Origin: Heloderma charlesbogerti
Lineage: Eukaryota; Chordata; Lepidosauria; Squamata; Helodermatidae
Length of the DNA stretch: 64,000 nt
Reading direction: 5' to 3'
NCBI GenBank assembly: GCA_026122225.1
Contig: JANEZZ010000468.1
Coordinates: 831,001-895,000, forward strand
How positions within the stretch are numbered: position 1 is the stretch's first letter; the number at the start of each line of letters is the position of its first letter. Under the pieces are notes generated by a model. That model had not been told where the DNA came from. It did not search any database and saw only the letters and a program-made list of their open reading frames with translations. Of the stretch, positions 23,601 to 36,600 are shown piece by piece. The position numbers and the translations under genes were made by a program.

Positions 23601-26600
23601 AGTCCTCTACCATAAGATTCAGAAATAGCAAAAACAACAATCTCAAAACAAAACAAAACAACACACACACTCTGTTTGGAGAGAAGGGTCTGGTGTGCCC
23701 TAAGATTTGAAGGGTATATAATCAATACATTTGCTACAAAGTCTGGGGCCAACCCAAGAGTTGAAGGACAAGATGGGATCTCCCCATTCCATGTACAGTT
23801 GCCAACTGGACTGTTGAATCTTACTTCAATGCTGGTGATGGGACAGCATTCCCCATGGCACTAGAAGGCAGTGGGCCATGTGGCACACACAGCTCTGTCC
23901 TCTAATACCTTGCTGCCCCCTCCTAAGCATCTACTGTCTGAGGTAGTTTCCTCACACTGCCTAATGGTAGGGCTGGCCCCAACAAAATCCATTTTAGCAT
24001 ATTTGTCTCCTAGTTTCAGGGAAACTGGAAATATTTGACTCAAAGATGGCAACCTCTTTATGACAGCCACCATCTAGCAAGTGCATTTTTTAAGCTATGC
24101 AAGGAGCTTCCAGCCTCAGAAAGCCTCTAGGAAGCTGGGCCCATTCAGAGGAGTGGAAAGCAGCTTGTCTATACTGTTAGCCAGTTCCACAACTCATGCC
24201 CCTTACCTTCTCGGCACGAAGTTGTTGCACAAGCCTCTCCTGTTCCCTCATTACCTTGTTTTGCTCACAAAGCTTTCCCAGGAGCTTCTGTCATGAAGTA
24301 AAGAGAGAAATGAAATGTGAAATATGAGGTTCACGGTGTAGAAGTCCACAAGAACATAATATAAGGCATTTGTCCATTTTGACGGATATCAACCAGGCCC
24401 TCAGCCAGGAGGGCTGGTCTCTCGGCTACTGATATGCCACAATCCAAGCAGGAGAGACTCACACACAATTACACCAGCACGAAAACACACACATCGAGTA
24501 CGAGGGAAAGAGGCGACAGGAAAAGAGGCAGCACAGGACTGGCAGATCGATGATGGTGACCAGGAGCACTTGAGACCTTGCAGCTCCAATAGCAGAAAAG
24601 AGGCTCATCTAATGAGATCGGAGAGAAATGGAAAAGAAAGGCATAACCTCCAAGGAGAGGAGGATGGAGAGGTGGCAGCAGGAGGGGAGATGGAGTGGGC
24701 AGACAGGCGGCGGCGAGGGAGTGGTGCTCTTACATCGGTATCTTGCTCGCTTATCTTGAAGGTGTGCAGGGCCTCTCTGTAGGCTTCAGGAAAATGAGAC
24801 ACCTGCAAAAACAGGAACAAGTCATTGCTGCTCTCTCCTCCTTGAAGTTAACATGCCACAACAAGCCCCCCATGGAAATCCAAGGCTGCTTCTGCTTAGT
24901 GGAAAAATTAAAAAACAAATCACAATGTTTTCAGGTCCTGCAGCTCCAGCCCCTAACACCTTCCACCAAGTCTTTCTCTTAAGCAACGTTTACAAATAGG
25001 ATAAGTGAAGGGAAAGCCAGACATTGTCTTGCATTTCCAGTCTTTTAAAACCAGCCATCTTATATTGCATCTAAAGAGGCAGCTCTTCTGTACAACACAG
25101 TGAGAAAATTGCTCTTCTGCTATCTACATAGAAGGGAATAGTCAAGTTTATAACAGATAAGATGCTTCTAGGATTTATTTATTTTAAAAAAAGATGACTG
25201 CTCAGATTTATGAATAAATCAGCAATGCTATTGTACATGCATGTTAGACATGTAACCGCCATTACAGCTCGCCAGGTAATTACATATAACCAGTTGTACC
25301 ATAAATAGCAGCTTCCATTCGCAGCAACTGAAGTTGTGAGAATATTTAAAGATGTGACATCTTCTCACCACCACCACCACCACCACCACCACCACCACCA
25401 CCTTTAAATTCAGGATAATGATGTGGAGGGGAGCTTCTAAAAATGTGACTGTTGCTACAGTGCAAAAGGGCTGCTCCATGTAATCTACTAACACAGAGAC
25501 TGAATTAATAGATTTATAGAGCTACTATGCAGCACGCAAGACCAAGAAGTGTTTGTGCTGGGTTGTGTAGGCCTAACAGCAGTGGCTGTTATGTGGGTGC
25601 AGTGCATTGAACTTCCTGGGTGCAGGTCTTGGCAAGCCAGACAGGAGCCAATGGTTAAGACAGGGGCAGGCAACCTGGCGCCCTCCAGATGGCTTGGACT
25701 ACAAATCCCATAATCCCCAGCCAGCGCAGCCAATGGTCAGGGATTGTGGGAGTTGTAGTCCAAAGCATCTGGAGGGCACCAGATTGCCTATCCCTAGCCT
25801 AGGATATTGCTATAAGGGGATGGCTGATGAACAGATAGCCAAGCCCTGTCCTCAAGAAACAGAGGGGCCAGGGCAGGTTGGCCTTCAGTGGACGGTTGGC
25901 CTATGGTGAAAACTGAAAAAGGCTCAGATATTGTTTACAACCACAGTGATAAAGACCCTTTACAAGACTGCATAGTCAGATGCATACCCAGGGTTCTATT
26001 CCCAGTTCATTTGCTGATCTGAATTCCAAAGCTGCGCAAACACAGGGCAACGCTTTTCAAGATGCAGCCATGTAATGGCCTGATCTGAAGTTCTTCACAC
26101 TCTGTCCAGCTTCCCCAGCTCATTAGCAACCACTATTTGACACACAGGGAAACTAATGCAGAGAGAAAGCCAGGTCCAAAGCGGCTGTGCTTAAGCACTG
26201 GCATTTGGTGTGAACTTTTCAAATTGAAACTTAACATGGCATCATTTCCCTCTGGAACAGTGATGCAGCTAGTAGTACTTACTTACCCAAAAGGGGTGCA
26301 TGAGTATCACAGGAGAGCACTGATTGGCATTGATACAATGCAGCACAGAAGAAAGGCACCACATCAGAACCAGAGTTTATCATTAGCAAGCAAACCACCA
26401 CAGCATGATAATACAACAGGAGCAAATCTGTTCTTAACAACTGCATGGCAGGAACTGATCGGTGGGTACTTCTCTAACACAATGAGTGGATGAAGAATCT
26501 TCATTCATGAGCATAATGTACCATGCCACAGATGTTACTCTCCATTTAAGCATCGTCTATAACATTGTGGTCTTCTTCATTGTTAAGGGAAAGGGCCATA

Positions 26601-29600
26601 GCTCAGTGTTGGAGCACCTGCTTTGCATGCTGAAGGTCCCAGGTTCAATCCCAGCATCGCCAGGTAGGGCTGGGAAAGACCCTTGTCTGAACCCCTGGAG
26701 AGCCACTGCCTGTCAGTGTAGACCAGGAGTGGATGACTTCTGACCTGCAAGGGAGTGTTGGCCTACAACTCCCATCAGCATAGCCAATGATGAGGGATGA
26801 TGGGAGTTGTAAGCCAAAACATCTGGAGGGCCAGAAGTTGCCCACCCCTGGTGTGAACAGTATTGAGCCAGGTGGACCAAATGTCTGACTCGGTATAAGG
26901 CAGCTTCATATGTTCTTGTGAAGTTTAGGAGAAACAACAATCCATTTTGAATATTGTTCTTGATAACTCTTGAGAAAAGAGTCACAAGCTAAAGATTATG
27001 CTTTCAGACTTTGTTCTGTATTTCATGTGGGAAGCATTCAAACTCAAGTCTTGGATAATGATTTAATTCGGTATCATGTGTCCTGGCAGACATGAACCGT
27101 TGGAAATCTTGTTTGCAGTTGGGCTGAAATCTAAATGTTAAACTAAGTCTTGGTCAAATTTGAAATGTATATGAAATTATTTTGGATTGGTTCACAACTA
27201 CTTGATTAATGAAATCTCTTGCAATAGCTGAATCTTTTCTTCCTATAAAGGAGATGTGTGTTTTTCTTTGTAGCAGACCTTGCAGCAATGGAGAAATACC
27301 TGTTTGGAATCCACTTCGCCAGATGCTCTGTGTGTCTGTGCGTGTGTGTATGTGTGAGTGTGGGGGAGAGAGATGGAGAGACATGTTTCAGGGGGTCTTA
27401 TTTTGCTCTCTAGGGCCTGGAAGGAAGACACTGGCAATTATTCTAATTCTGAGTATCTTTTCTTATATGCCTGATTTTTATCATTCTGGGTAATGTCCTA
27501 CCCACCCCTCCCCCAAATAATATTTTCTGGTTCCTTACAACTACTCTTTTGCCCTAGGTGATGCCAAAGTTCTAACTAGTGGGCACTGTGCACAAAGCCC
27601 CAGTTGGAGATAGCAGCTAGAATGCTCCATCAAATATACCAATCCATTTTCTCATGCAAATAAAACAGTGCTGAACCTACGTCAAACTTATCCAAAGCTC
27701 CCATCTAACCAGTAATTATTAGCAATGTTCTACTGCAATCCACCTTAATAATATACTGAGTAGCAAATTAATCAGAAAGGACATTTTCATGATAAAGGTG
27801 ACAAAACTATGATGGAAGGTTCAGAGGCAGAAATGGCTGGTGGATGGCTGCGTATAATTGCAATGAGATGCAGCTCTTATGATCATATCATTGACTCAAT
27901 TGCTTAACGTATAATATGAGCAATGCCAAGCCTGTTAGGAAGACAGAGTCCCTCCCTGCACTTGTAATCCTTAGGCTTAAATCCAACTTCTCTGTTTTGT
28001 TCTGCCCATTGCAGCCCCCTATGGGCCCCCCAAACTTGCTCCAGAGGATCCCTCAACCTTCAGGAGCAGATTTGGGACACAAGCGCAGGGCTGCAGGGGC
28101 AACAGGAAATCCCTTCCACCAGCAGTTTCTGTTCTGCTGGCAGAAAGGCACCATTGGATTGAAACCCATATCTCTAGCCCTACATGCATTTGGGCTAGTC
28201 AGGGTGGCTCAGTGGTGAAGAAAAGGCACTCTCCACATGGTCAGAGGCACTACCTCTTCTTGCCAATCTGCAGGTGCATACAAAAATAGTCACATCTAAT
28301 GCTCGATATAGGTTCAACCCTGATTTCTGAATGAGATTCCATACTGGTAAAATTAAGCATGGAAGCTGATCATTCTATTGTTCTAACAGTGCTATGAGCC
28401 ATCCTTTATACCTGACTGGAAGAGATGTTCCCTGGATGGGAGCTTACCTGTAGATTCTCCTAAGACGGCCATATATGTATTGCCTAAAAAGAGGAAACCT
28501 ATCACCTAAAAGGAGGACACCAATCTGCATAAGATTTGCATGTGCTAGTGTATATGTATAGATGTAAATTTATATAAATTTATACATAGTGGGGAAGATT
28601 GATCAGGTGACCTGTGCATCTGCTCAGACTGCTGCCCAGAAAGTAACTATTGATGGGCAATGTTGAGGCTCCTGCATTGCCTTCTTATGCTTCCTTACCT
28701 TTACACTAGAGTTGGCCTGGACAGCCCTTCAAACAGAGAAGACCTTCAAATAGAGGACTGACCTCTGACAGCCGTTTACATAGAGGACTGCCCTCTGTAA
28801 CACAGGATACACAGACACCCTAGATTAGGGATGGGCAACTTGTGGCCCTCCAGATGTTTTGGCCTACACCTCCCATCAGCCCTACCAGCATAGCCAAAGG
28901 TGAGGAATGATGGGAGTTGTAGGCGGAAACATGTGAAGCTGCCCACCCCTGCCCTAGACTCTCCTTCTTTAGCAAGAGATACCAATTTAAAAATCAGTGT
29001 CCCACACCACATAGTCCAAGGCTAAGGAACAGTTTCGGGGTCAGAGTACTGACTCAAAGCCCAGAATGGATTAAAGGTTAGTAGCTGGTTAATAATAGAA
29101 GTTAAGGCTAATATCTAACCATTTTAAGTGGTGCAGTAAATGTGTGCAAATGTAATAATGGACAAGAAAGAGGAAAACAATTTTCTCTTTTTTAAAAGAA
29201 ATACCAAAGGATAAGATTTCTCCTTTAGCACAAAACAACATGGCAAGTATTTGCTAAATGAAAGGTTTTGGTTCTAACCAGGGCCTTCAACATACTTATG
29301 CGGAGAACAAGGACAGAGAAAAGAAGTTGGGTACAAAGTGGCACAGAGCTGTTAATACAGCTGGGATTCAGATCCAGATATTTTCAGGGTTCTGTCTTTC
29401 TCCAAACTTTAGGGAAAGATGTGGTCTTAAAACATTTCAAGGAATCCTGCTGTACTAGAATCACTGGCGCTCTGAGACATGGGTGCCTTGTAGGCTTCCA
29501 TACATAAAACTGACTGTCAGATGAAATGTTGAATGGACATCTCACAGATGTATGCAGACGTGAGGTGTGGAAGGGTGACACCAGGAATGGTTCTGCCATG

Positions 29601-32600
29601 CAAAAGCAGCTGGAATGGCATGGTTGATGGCAGAGCTGCTGTGATGTCTTACTTGCATGTACAGCTGAGCCCTAGGGGAGGAGCTCTCCACCATTCTGTT
29701 CACCATACTGATCAAAGTCTCGCTCTCGCTCATCTGCAGCAGACAAGGAAGGAAAAAGTCAAGATGCTGGTGGGGGCAGAGCCACCTCAGTTCAGTCTTG
29801 AACGTGTGTGTGTGTGTGTGATCACTACATTCATTTGGAAACAGCTGGATCACTGCCTTTGCTCAGATGCTATGTGGCAAAGGCGCAAAGGCGCACCAAA
29901 AGGAAGCCCACAGGACTGAAAAGTACATTGGTGCTCAGAGAGAGCACTAGAGAATGCTTGCAAAAGCACTTTGGTGCTCAGGGAGTTAATTGTTCAACTG
30001 AATTAACATGCACATTTTTTTGTTGATTGTGTAAACAGCAGCCATGGAGAGAGGGAGCTGGAAGGGACTGCAGAGGGTGGGGAGGGAGAGCTTAACCCCT
30101 TTCCCCCCATCATGGTCTGGATGAAACTTGATCCTAATACCACCCCCATGTAGTTATCTGCATTGGGAAGAGAACCATCACAGAGCAGCTCCATTAACAT
30201 ACAAATGGGCTTGCCACTGAAACTCTAAAGAAAAGCGATTGGGGCAGAACAGCATCCGACAGCTCACAAAGAGGCATTATCACACTGGTGCACCACCTGA
30301 GACCTTCTGTCTTGGCCCAATAGCATCATGGGCCTTTTATCCTCCAAATGCAGTACTTTCTTTCTCCAGCCTCCTCTGTCTGGGGTGTCAGGGACTATTG
30401 AAACCGGAGACCTGTGCTTGGATCTGCTGACTTTCTCTGTGTGTGTCACTTCAAAGCAGACAGATGCTAATTTGATTAGAGCAGCAGTGCTTGAGAACGG
30501 GTTCTAAAAGATCCCTTTCCCCACGCAATTTCCCTAATCATACTCCTACCCCCCAAAGCTGTACAGCTACCTGTCTTTTTCTGTTTGGGGTCTAATAGCA
30601 ATTTCAGGGGTGGGGGAATTAGATTGAGGAAATAGTGCAGGCAGGGGAGTTTTTCCCCAGCACCACTGCTCTGATCAAACTCAGAGCCCCCCTCCCACAG
30701 CTGTCTTAAAGATATATAGGTATATAGGTATATATCGAGAAATCTGATCAGGTGTCTCCCACATCATGACTGTTTCAGCCTTTAAAAGATAGGATGATGG
30801 ATGGTGTAGAGTCACACACCAAGATTTACCTTGTAGATACAAAAGCTAGGCTTTGAGTGAAAATATGTTTGGTCTTCCTTCTGCCTGTTTCAGAATCCCA
30901 GTGAGAGGAGGGCAGAGCCCCTCTTCCAATGGCCAGAACAAATAGAGGGAGCTAGAGAAGCTTTTCAGGAACTGCCTTCCCCTTTACTGGTTTGTGTCAT
31001 GCTCCAGAGAGGAAAAGGAGGGGCCACAGCTACCACACCAATCCATTTCCAGTCAGAGCAGCAGCAGAACCTAGGCGGGATTGTGGGTGTTCCTTTTTAA
31101 AAAGCTTAGTACAGGGGTGTCAAACCTTTTTCAGCCTGAGTCCCAAATTCCATTTCAGAGAAGCTCTTGAGGGCCGCATTCCAGTGGTGGGTGTGGCCAA
31201 TGACAAAGGGGCTGTCCAGAATACCAGCCCTCTTACTGTCAGTAACTAATTCTTAAGAGAGGCATTTCAACCTTTTAGAATGGGGAGGGGGAACCGCACA
31301 AAAGCCAGGAACCCACCAAATGATCAGTGGTTGGGGAAGTGGACAGGGCCATCTTGGGAACCCTGGAGAGCTGGATTGGGACCCCAGGAGGGCCAGATTT
31401 GACCCCTGAGTCTGTGGTTCTATACCCCTGGCTTAGTGCCTTACTTAGCCTGGCAGCAGCCACTTTTGCTTAACAATAAGGAGCAGTTCTTGCCATAGCA
31501 AGTGGCTTCTGCTTTGAAGAAGCTTGGGGCTGCTGCCGAAAAAGGCCAGTGTGTGGTGGTTCTTCCTCCTCTTTTTACCTCCTCAAGAGTGTAGGGCAAG
31601 GTGAGCTGGTTTCCATAAGCCTCCCCAGCCCCTTCTGCCTGTTCTGGCTACTAGGGGCAATCTGCTCTGCTGCCTTCTACAGGATTCTAAAACAGGCAGG
31701 GAGGAACTCAGATAAACAGACTGGGTTTTCACAACACGCCGCGGCTTATCACTGTGGCTTATTTAAGCCACGATGAGCTGTGGCGCCCCTCAATATTCAA
31801 CTCCCAACTGTGGGTTGTCGTGTCATGCAAGCCCAGCCAGCGGAGGTTACGCGGGGGCCTGTTCTAGAGTTATGTGAGGTTATTGTTTAACCCTTGCATA
31901 ACCCCTGCCAGCTGGGTTCACATGACATGACAACCCATGGTTGGAGGTTGAATATTCAGGATGGTGCTCATGGGTGCTGTGGCTCGTCGTGGCTTAAATG
32001 CGACATGTCATGTGAACAGCCCCATAGACTTCCTCATTAAGATATGCAAATCAGCCTCAAGTGGATGGATGGAGTTTTGTTCCCACACCTGGGCTCAGAA
32101 ATGAATCCCCCTCCCCCCGGTCAGATTAGATGCAGGGGGGTTGTGCCTTGGTTTGTTTGCTTGCTTGAGTTATCTGGAGCTGTTTGCTTTGAAGAGACCT
32201 TTCTACTGTGCACCCATTCTGTGCTTATTGCACAGAGTCTAGGTTACACAGATTCTGGAAAGGGGGGGGGGCTCTTATGTGTAGCTGCATGTGGGTATGT
32301 GTGTGTGTGCAATCTTTTAATTCCTTCCAACCCTGCAAGGTTTTATGGAACACAGTGTTTAAAAACATCTAATAAATCAACAGGTGGTTAAACAAAAATC
32401 CCAAGGGTTAGATGATCTTTTGCTGACATAAATTACCATTACTGAAGTGAAACTGATGAGGCTATCTCTCTCTCTTTACACACACACACACACACTCACT
32501 CACTCACTGAAGATCTGATACTTCAACCACGAATCACCAGGGCAAAACAAAGAAATAGGGCTCAGAAGGCTGCACTTGATCACACTACTTTGAATCAGTC

Positions 32601-33650
32601 TTTCTTCATGGATCAGAAGAGGAAGAGAAGGAGACAGAAAGCCTTAAATATTTTGTATTTTTTTAAAGGAGAGAGGGAGAAAATCGCACTGTGAGTGATG
32701 GTTGGTAACATAGTCTGGAGAGCTTTTAAGTGCCTCCTCCTCCTCCTCAGCTTCAGTCCATCACAGACACACACATCTTTGCAGTTACTCTACTGATCGG
32801 GGATTTACTGACTCCAAAACCATAATGAGATTGTCTCTGGAGCAGGCTTGCTTACTGAAGTGCAGACTTTTGCAGGCCAGCATCAGCCATCCATCAGCAA
32901 TTGCAGTGGGGTTTCATTTTTATTTCCAGCATAATCATGTCTGCTAGGGATGGGTGACTGAGTGATGTTCAGAATCACCATTCTCCGAACATTGTCTTGG
33001 GACTTGTCTTGTGCCTGATTCCTCTTTACGTTTGCAATCGCTGCTCACTCTGTGTGAACTGGGAAATCGCACAAATCAAGCAGCAACTGAACATGAAATT
33101 TACACAAATTTGTGCAACTTCCCTCCATAGGCGAAAGCACGGCAGATTCAGTCTATGAAGGAAATTTGCAGAAATTAGGAAAGTTGCACAAATCAAACCA
33201 GGAAAGTTGCACAAATTGAATGTGAGCGCATGTTTGGCAATTTACGAATATTTTCAGTGGCCACGTGATCGCAATCATGTTCAGAGCTTTGAAAAGGACA
33301 TGCTCACATGTTTTGTGAGCAAAACAAAATTCTTATCCCTAACAACTGCTGATCTTTTCCCAAAAGACTTTTTCTTCCCTGTTTCTCTGAGGGCCTGGCC
33401 AGCCATTTCCCTTGACCACAACGTGCTATGCATGGAAGATTGTTTCATCTTAATGGTTGTGGGGAAGGTTGTTTGGGTAAGTTGTTTGGTGTGTTAGTAC
33501 AGTTAAAAGAGATGCTTCACTTTTCCACGGGACTTTGAATAAAATTGTTTTGGCAAAGCTGGTTATTATACTATTGATTGTCTTGACAGCCATCTGAAAT
33601 CTCTCCCCCTCTTTTAACATACAATCCCAAATGTTCTTCTTGATTATCAC

Positions 33651-33692
<42 letters not shown>

Positions 33693-36600
33693 TACACATT
33701 CTTATATACAAATATAGTTTATTTTGGGTATTTGATGCTTAAGGTACTTCCAGATCGATAGCTCCAAGTGCTAGCGATCAAAAGACATTGTGCAGCTATT
33801 CTGTATTTTCATCCTTAACAGATTGTTTTCTCATAAGAAAAAAGATGAAGGGAACAGTGGGGAAAACATGGGATATTTACAAATGGATGAGACAACATAT
33901 GGACTCCCCATAAAGTTCTGTGTTTGAGGCTGGGCTGCTGCATAATAAAAGCCTTGTCTGAAAGCACCCATAGTTACAAAAAACCTCAGTTTAACCATCT
34001 ATTTTGTCCCTGTTTTTTAAACATGCAATATCTGAATGATAAGTACTACTGTTTATACGTAAGCAACAAAGACTCTCATGGCACCTTCAGAACTAACACA
34101 TTTATTATGACATTCTATTCTAGCCTATTAAAACTTTTTCCATAATAAATGGGTTAATCTTTAAGGTAGAGGTGGGAAAACAGTGGCTCTCCAGATGTTT
34201 CAGCCTATAGCTCCCATGATCCTTCAACATTGGCTATGCTGGCTAGGGCTGATGGAAGTTGTAGACCAAAATATTAGGAGGGCCATGAATTGCTCACCCC
34301 TGATTTAAGTTGCCATATATATGTTGTTTTTGCTGCAGCAGACTAAGATTCTACTTCTGGAAATTGTCTACATCTAGTAGTTCTTTCCCTATAGTCCAAT
34401 TTTGACTAACCAAAAGTCCAGTTGTCAGATCAGGTTAGATGTGTCCAGATAACTAATCAGATTACCGGGCCTGTACACAGTGCCATATATAAACACTTCA
34501 CACATTTACAAACACATACAAATGATCTCATCATCCAACATGTGGAATTTCACATACAAAAAAGTGCTTTCTTGCTCTTTCTCGCCCACACTCTAGCTCT
34601 CTGGGGTTCCCCAGAAGGCCACGCCTCCTTCTGGGCCCCACCCCTTTCCCCCTGACCCCTGATTGTTGGGTGATTTCCCAGCCTTTGTGCCTGAAAGCTG
34701 GGAAACCCAAAACCTGTTGTGGGAAACCTAAAACGTTTTCTGCCTGAAAGCTGAGAGAGGCATTTTTGGTTCTGCTTTGTTGTTAAAAGCCCTTTTAACA
34801 ACAACAAGAACAGCTCCTCGCTCAACTTTCAGGCAGCAGCAAAGGGAAGCCCCAAGGGAGGGAGTCCTGCTTAAGTCCTCTAGGGGCTTTCCAAGAAGCT
34901 CCACCTGCCAGAGAGGCTGCAAGGACAGAATGGGGGAAATGGTAAAAGAAAGAGCACACCCACCCTTCAGCCACTTCCTTACAGTAAGGTAAGCACTGAA
35001 GCCCTGCACACTGAGAAATGTCTCTGGGATTCTCACCCCTTCCCACAATTTTTGGGTGTAGTTTCTTTTTGCCCCTCCCCCCAACGAATGCTTGAAATTA
35101 AATAGACCAAAACATTTGGCACAGTGCTAGAAAAAAATGCCTGGAAAACACCGAGCAATTGGTGGGTGGGTGAAAAGGGGTGGAGCCAGGGAAGGGGCAT
35201 GGCCTTCTGGGGACCCCCGGAGGATCAGACTGGGACCCTTGGAGGGCTGGATTTGGCCCCTAGGCCTGAGGTTCTGCACCCCTGCCCTGGAGTGACGTCA
35301 CACTGGGTGCTCCAGGGCAGTGGAGGCTGGTGGCTCTGATGTCAGTGGGGCAGTGAATCCACTCCAGGTTTCAGTCAGAACTCTAAAGGAGGTATCCAAG
35401 GTGCTTTGCAACCAGAACCAGTGGTTCTGGTTGAAACTCGGCTCGGATTAACCGGCCCACTGACATTGGAGCCACCAGCCTCCACTGCTCCAGGGCATTG
35501 TGGAAAATTTGGCATGGTGGGCACCTCCCCAGAGCCAGCCAATGGCCCCCGATAAGTCTGCAGCCAAGAGAGCGGGTTCAGCACTGGTGCAGCACTGGTG
35601 GGGCCAGGGCAGATATCAGTGGGTCTTGCTGGGGTACCGGCAGCTCCATGTGATTATCGGGTGCTGGCATGAGAGTGCCAAGTGCTGGATTGGAGGACTC
35701 TCTGCCGGGGTGAGCCCCAAGCAGAATCAGTGGGCAGAGCCCCAACCAAACCCAAAATATAGCTCCCGTTAAAAATAAGATGCCACCCAAGGTTCTACCT
35801 AGGAATATCATTATTACTGTCTTATCCACATGAAGAGCAGAGTAACGGATGAGTCCCACCCCAAATCTTACTCCCATCCTGCAGCGCTGGGTGGCGTTTT
35901 AAGGAAAAATTCTGCAACACGGACCAAATTGGATGAAAACCTCTCCCATCGTGGCACCGCAGAATCCACAGATTTACAGACAAGTGGTGCATTCCCTCCC
36001 TCCCACCCCCCTGATCCATCCAAGCACACAAGTGCCACCGACAACAGGAAGGATGAACGAACCGAACCAGAGACCACCAGTGCTGCCTCGGTGCCAAGAG
36101 AGGGAGCAGAACAGATGTTGGGGAGAGAGGGAGGGAGAAAAGGAGAGGGGGGAGAGGGACACTGACACCTGACAGCAGGACTGGGGAGGGGTGAGAGTAG
36201 GAGGGTTCATTGAGAGGAGTGAGAGGAACACAACTGCCTCAGCCTACCTGCTGGTCCAAATACTCTAGGTTTCTTTGCAACTGAAGGTCTAAAAGTTCAT
36301 CCTATCGGGAGCCATTAGGCATGCGGCAAAATGGAAACACAAAACAAACAAACACAAAGAAGAAGCAAAAGCAGTTAGGTGCAACTTGAGCCGGAGAGAG
36401 GCAAAGAGCTCCCCCAAACAAGACAGGGAACATTCAGCCTCACAAGCGTTTTAAAAAAGACGTGGCGTGGGTGGGTAGGTGGATGGTAGTTGCTCAGCAG
36501 TCCTGCCAGATCAGGACATATATACTTACATTCCGTAGAGGGACTTTCAATGGGAGATCCTGGTAGCTCCCCATATAGTTGGTGCTCTGTCCCCAAGCTA

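Larger units (their letters stand above)
29734..36247. other. PLEKHA6: Intron, 6.5 kb
   Basis: Contains MITEs at 30472, 31112, 31725, 34170, 35130 and 35318 and a (CA)n tract. The remainder (32030-32940, 33700-34160, 34310-35125, 35500-36240) shows no recognisable feature. 35500-36240 is GC-richer with several open frames but no family match. Confidence 0.6.

Noticed and set aside
23648..23670. AAAAC/ACAC repeats resembling a structured array
   Set aside because: Simple low-complexity sequence.
26589..26660. Possible tRNA gene
   Set aside because: Boxes A and B are present, but the sequence continues into a SINE body with several copies in the window and does not fold as a functional tRNA.
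34550..35084. Overlapping open frames on both strands near 34.6-35.1 kb
   Set aside because: No family match or conserved splice pattern. Probably repeat-derived, with a similar plan to other G/A-rich intron stretches.
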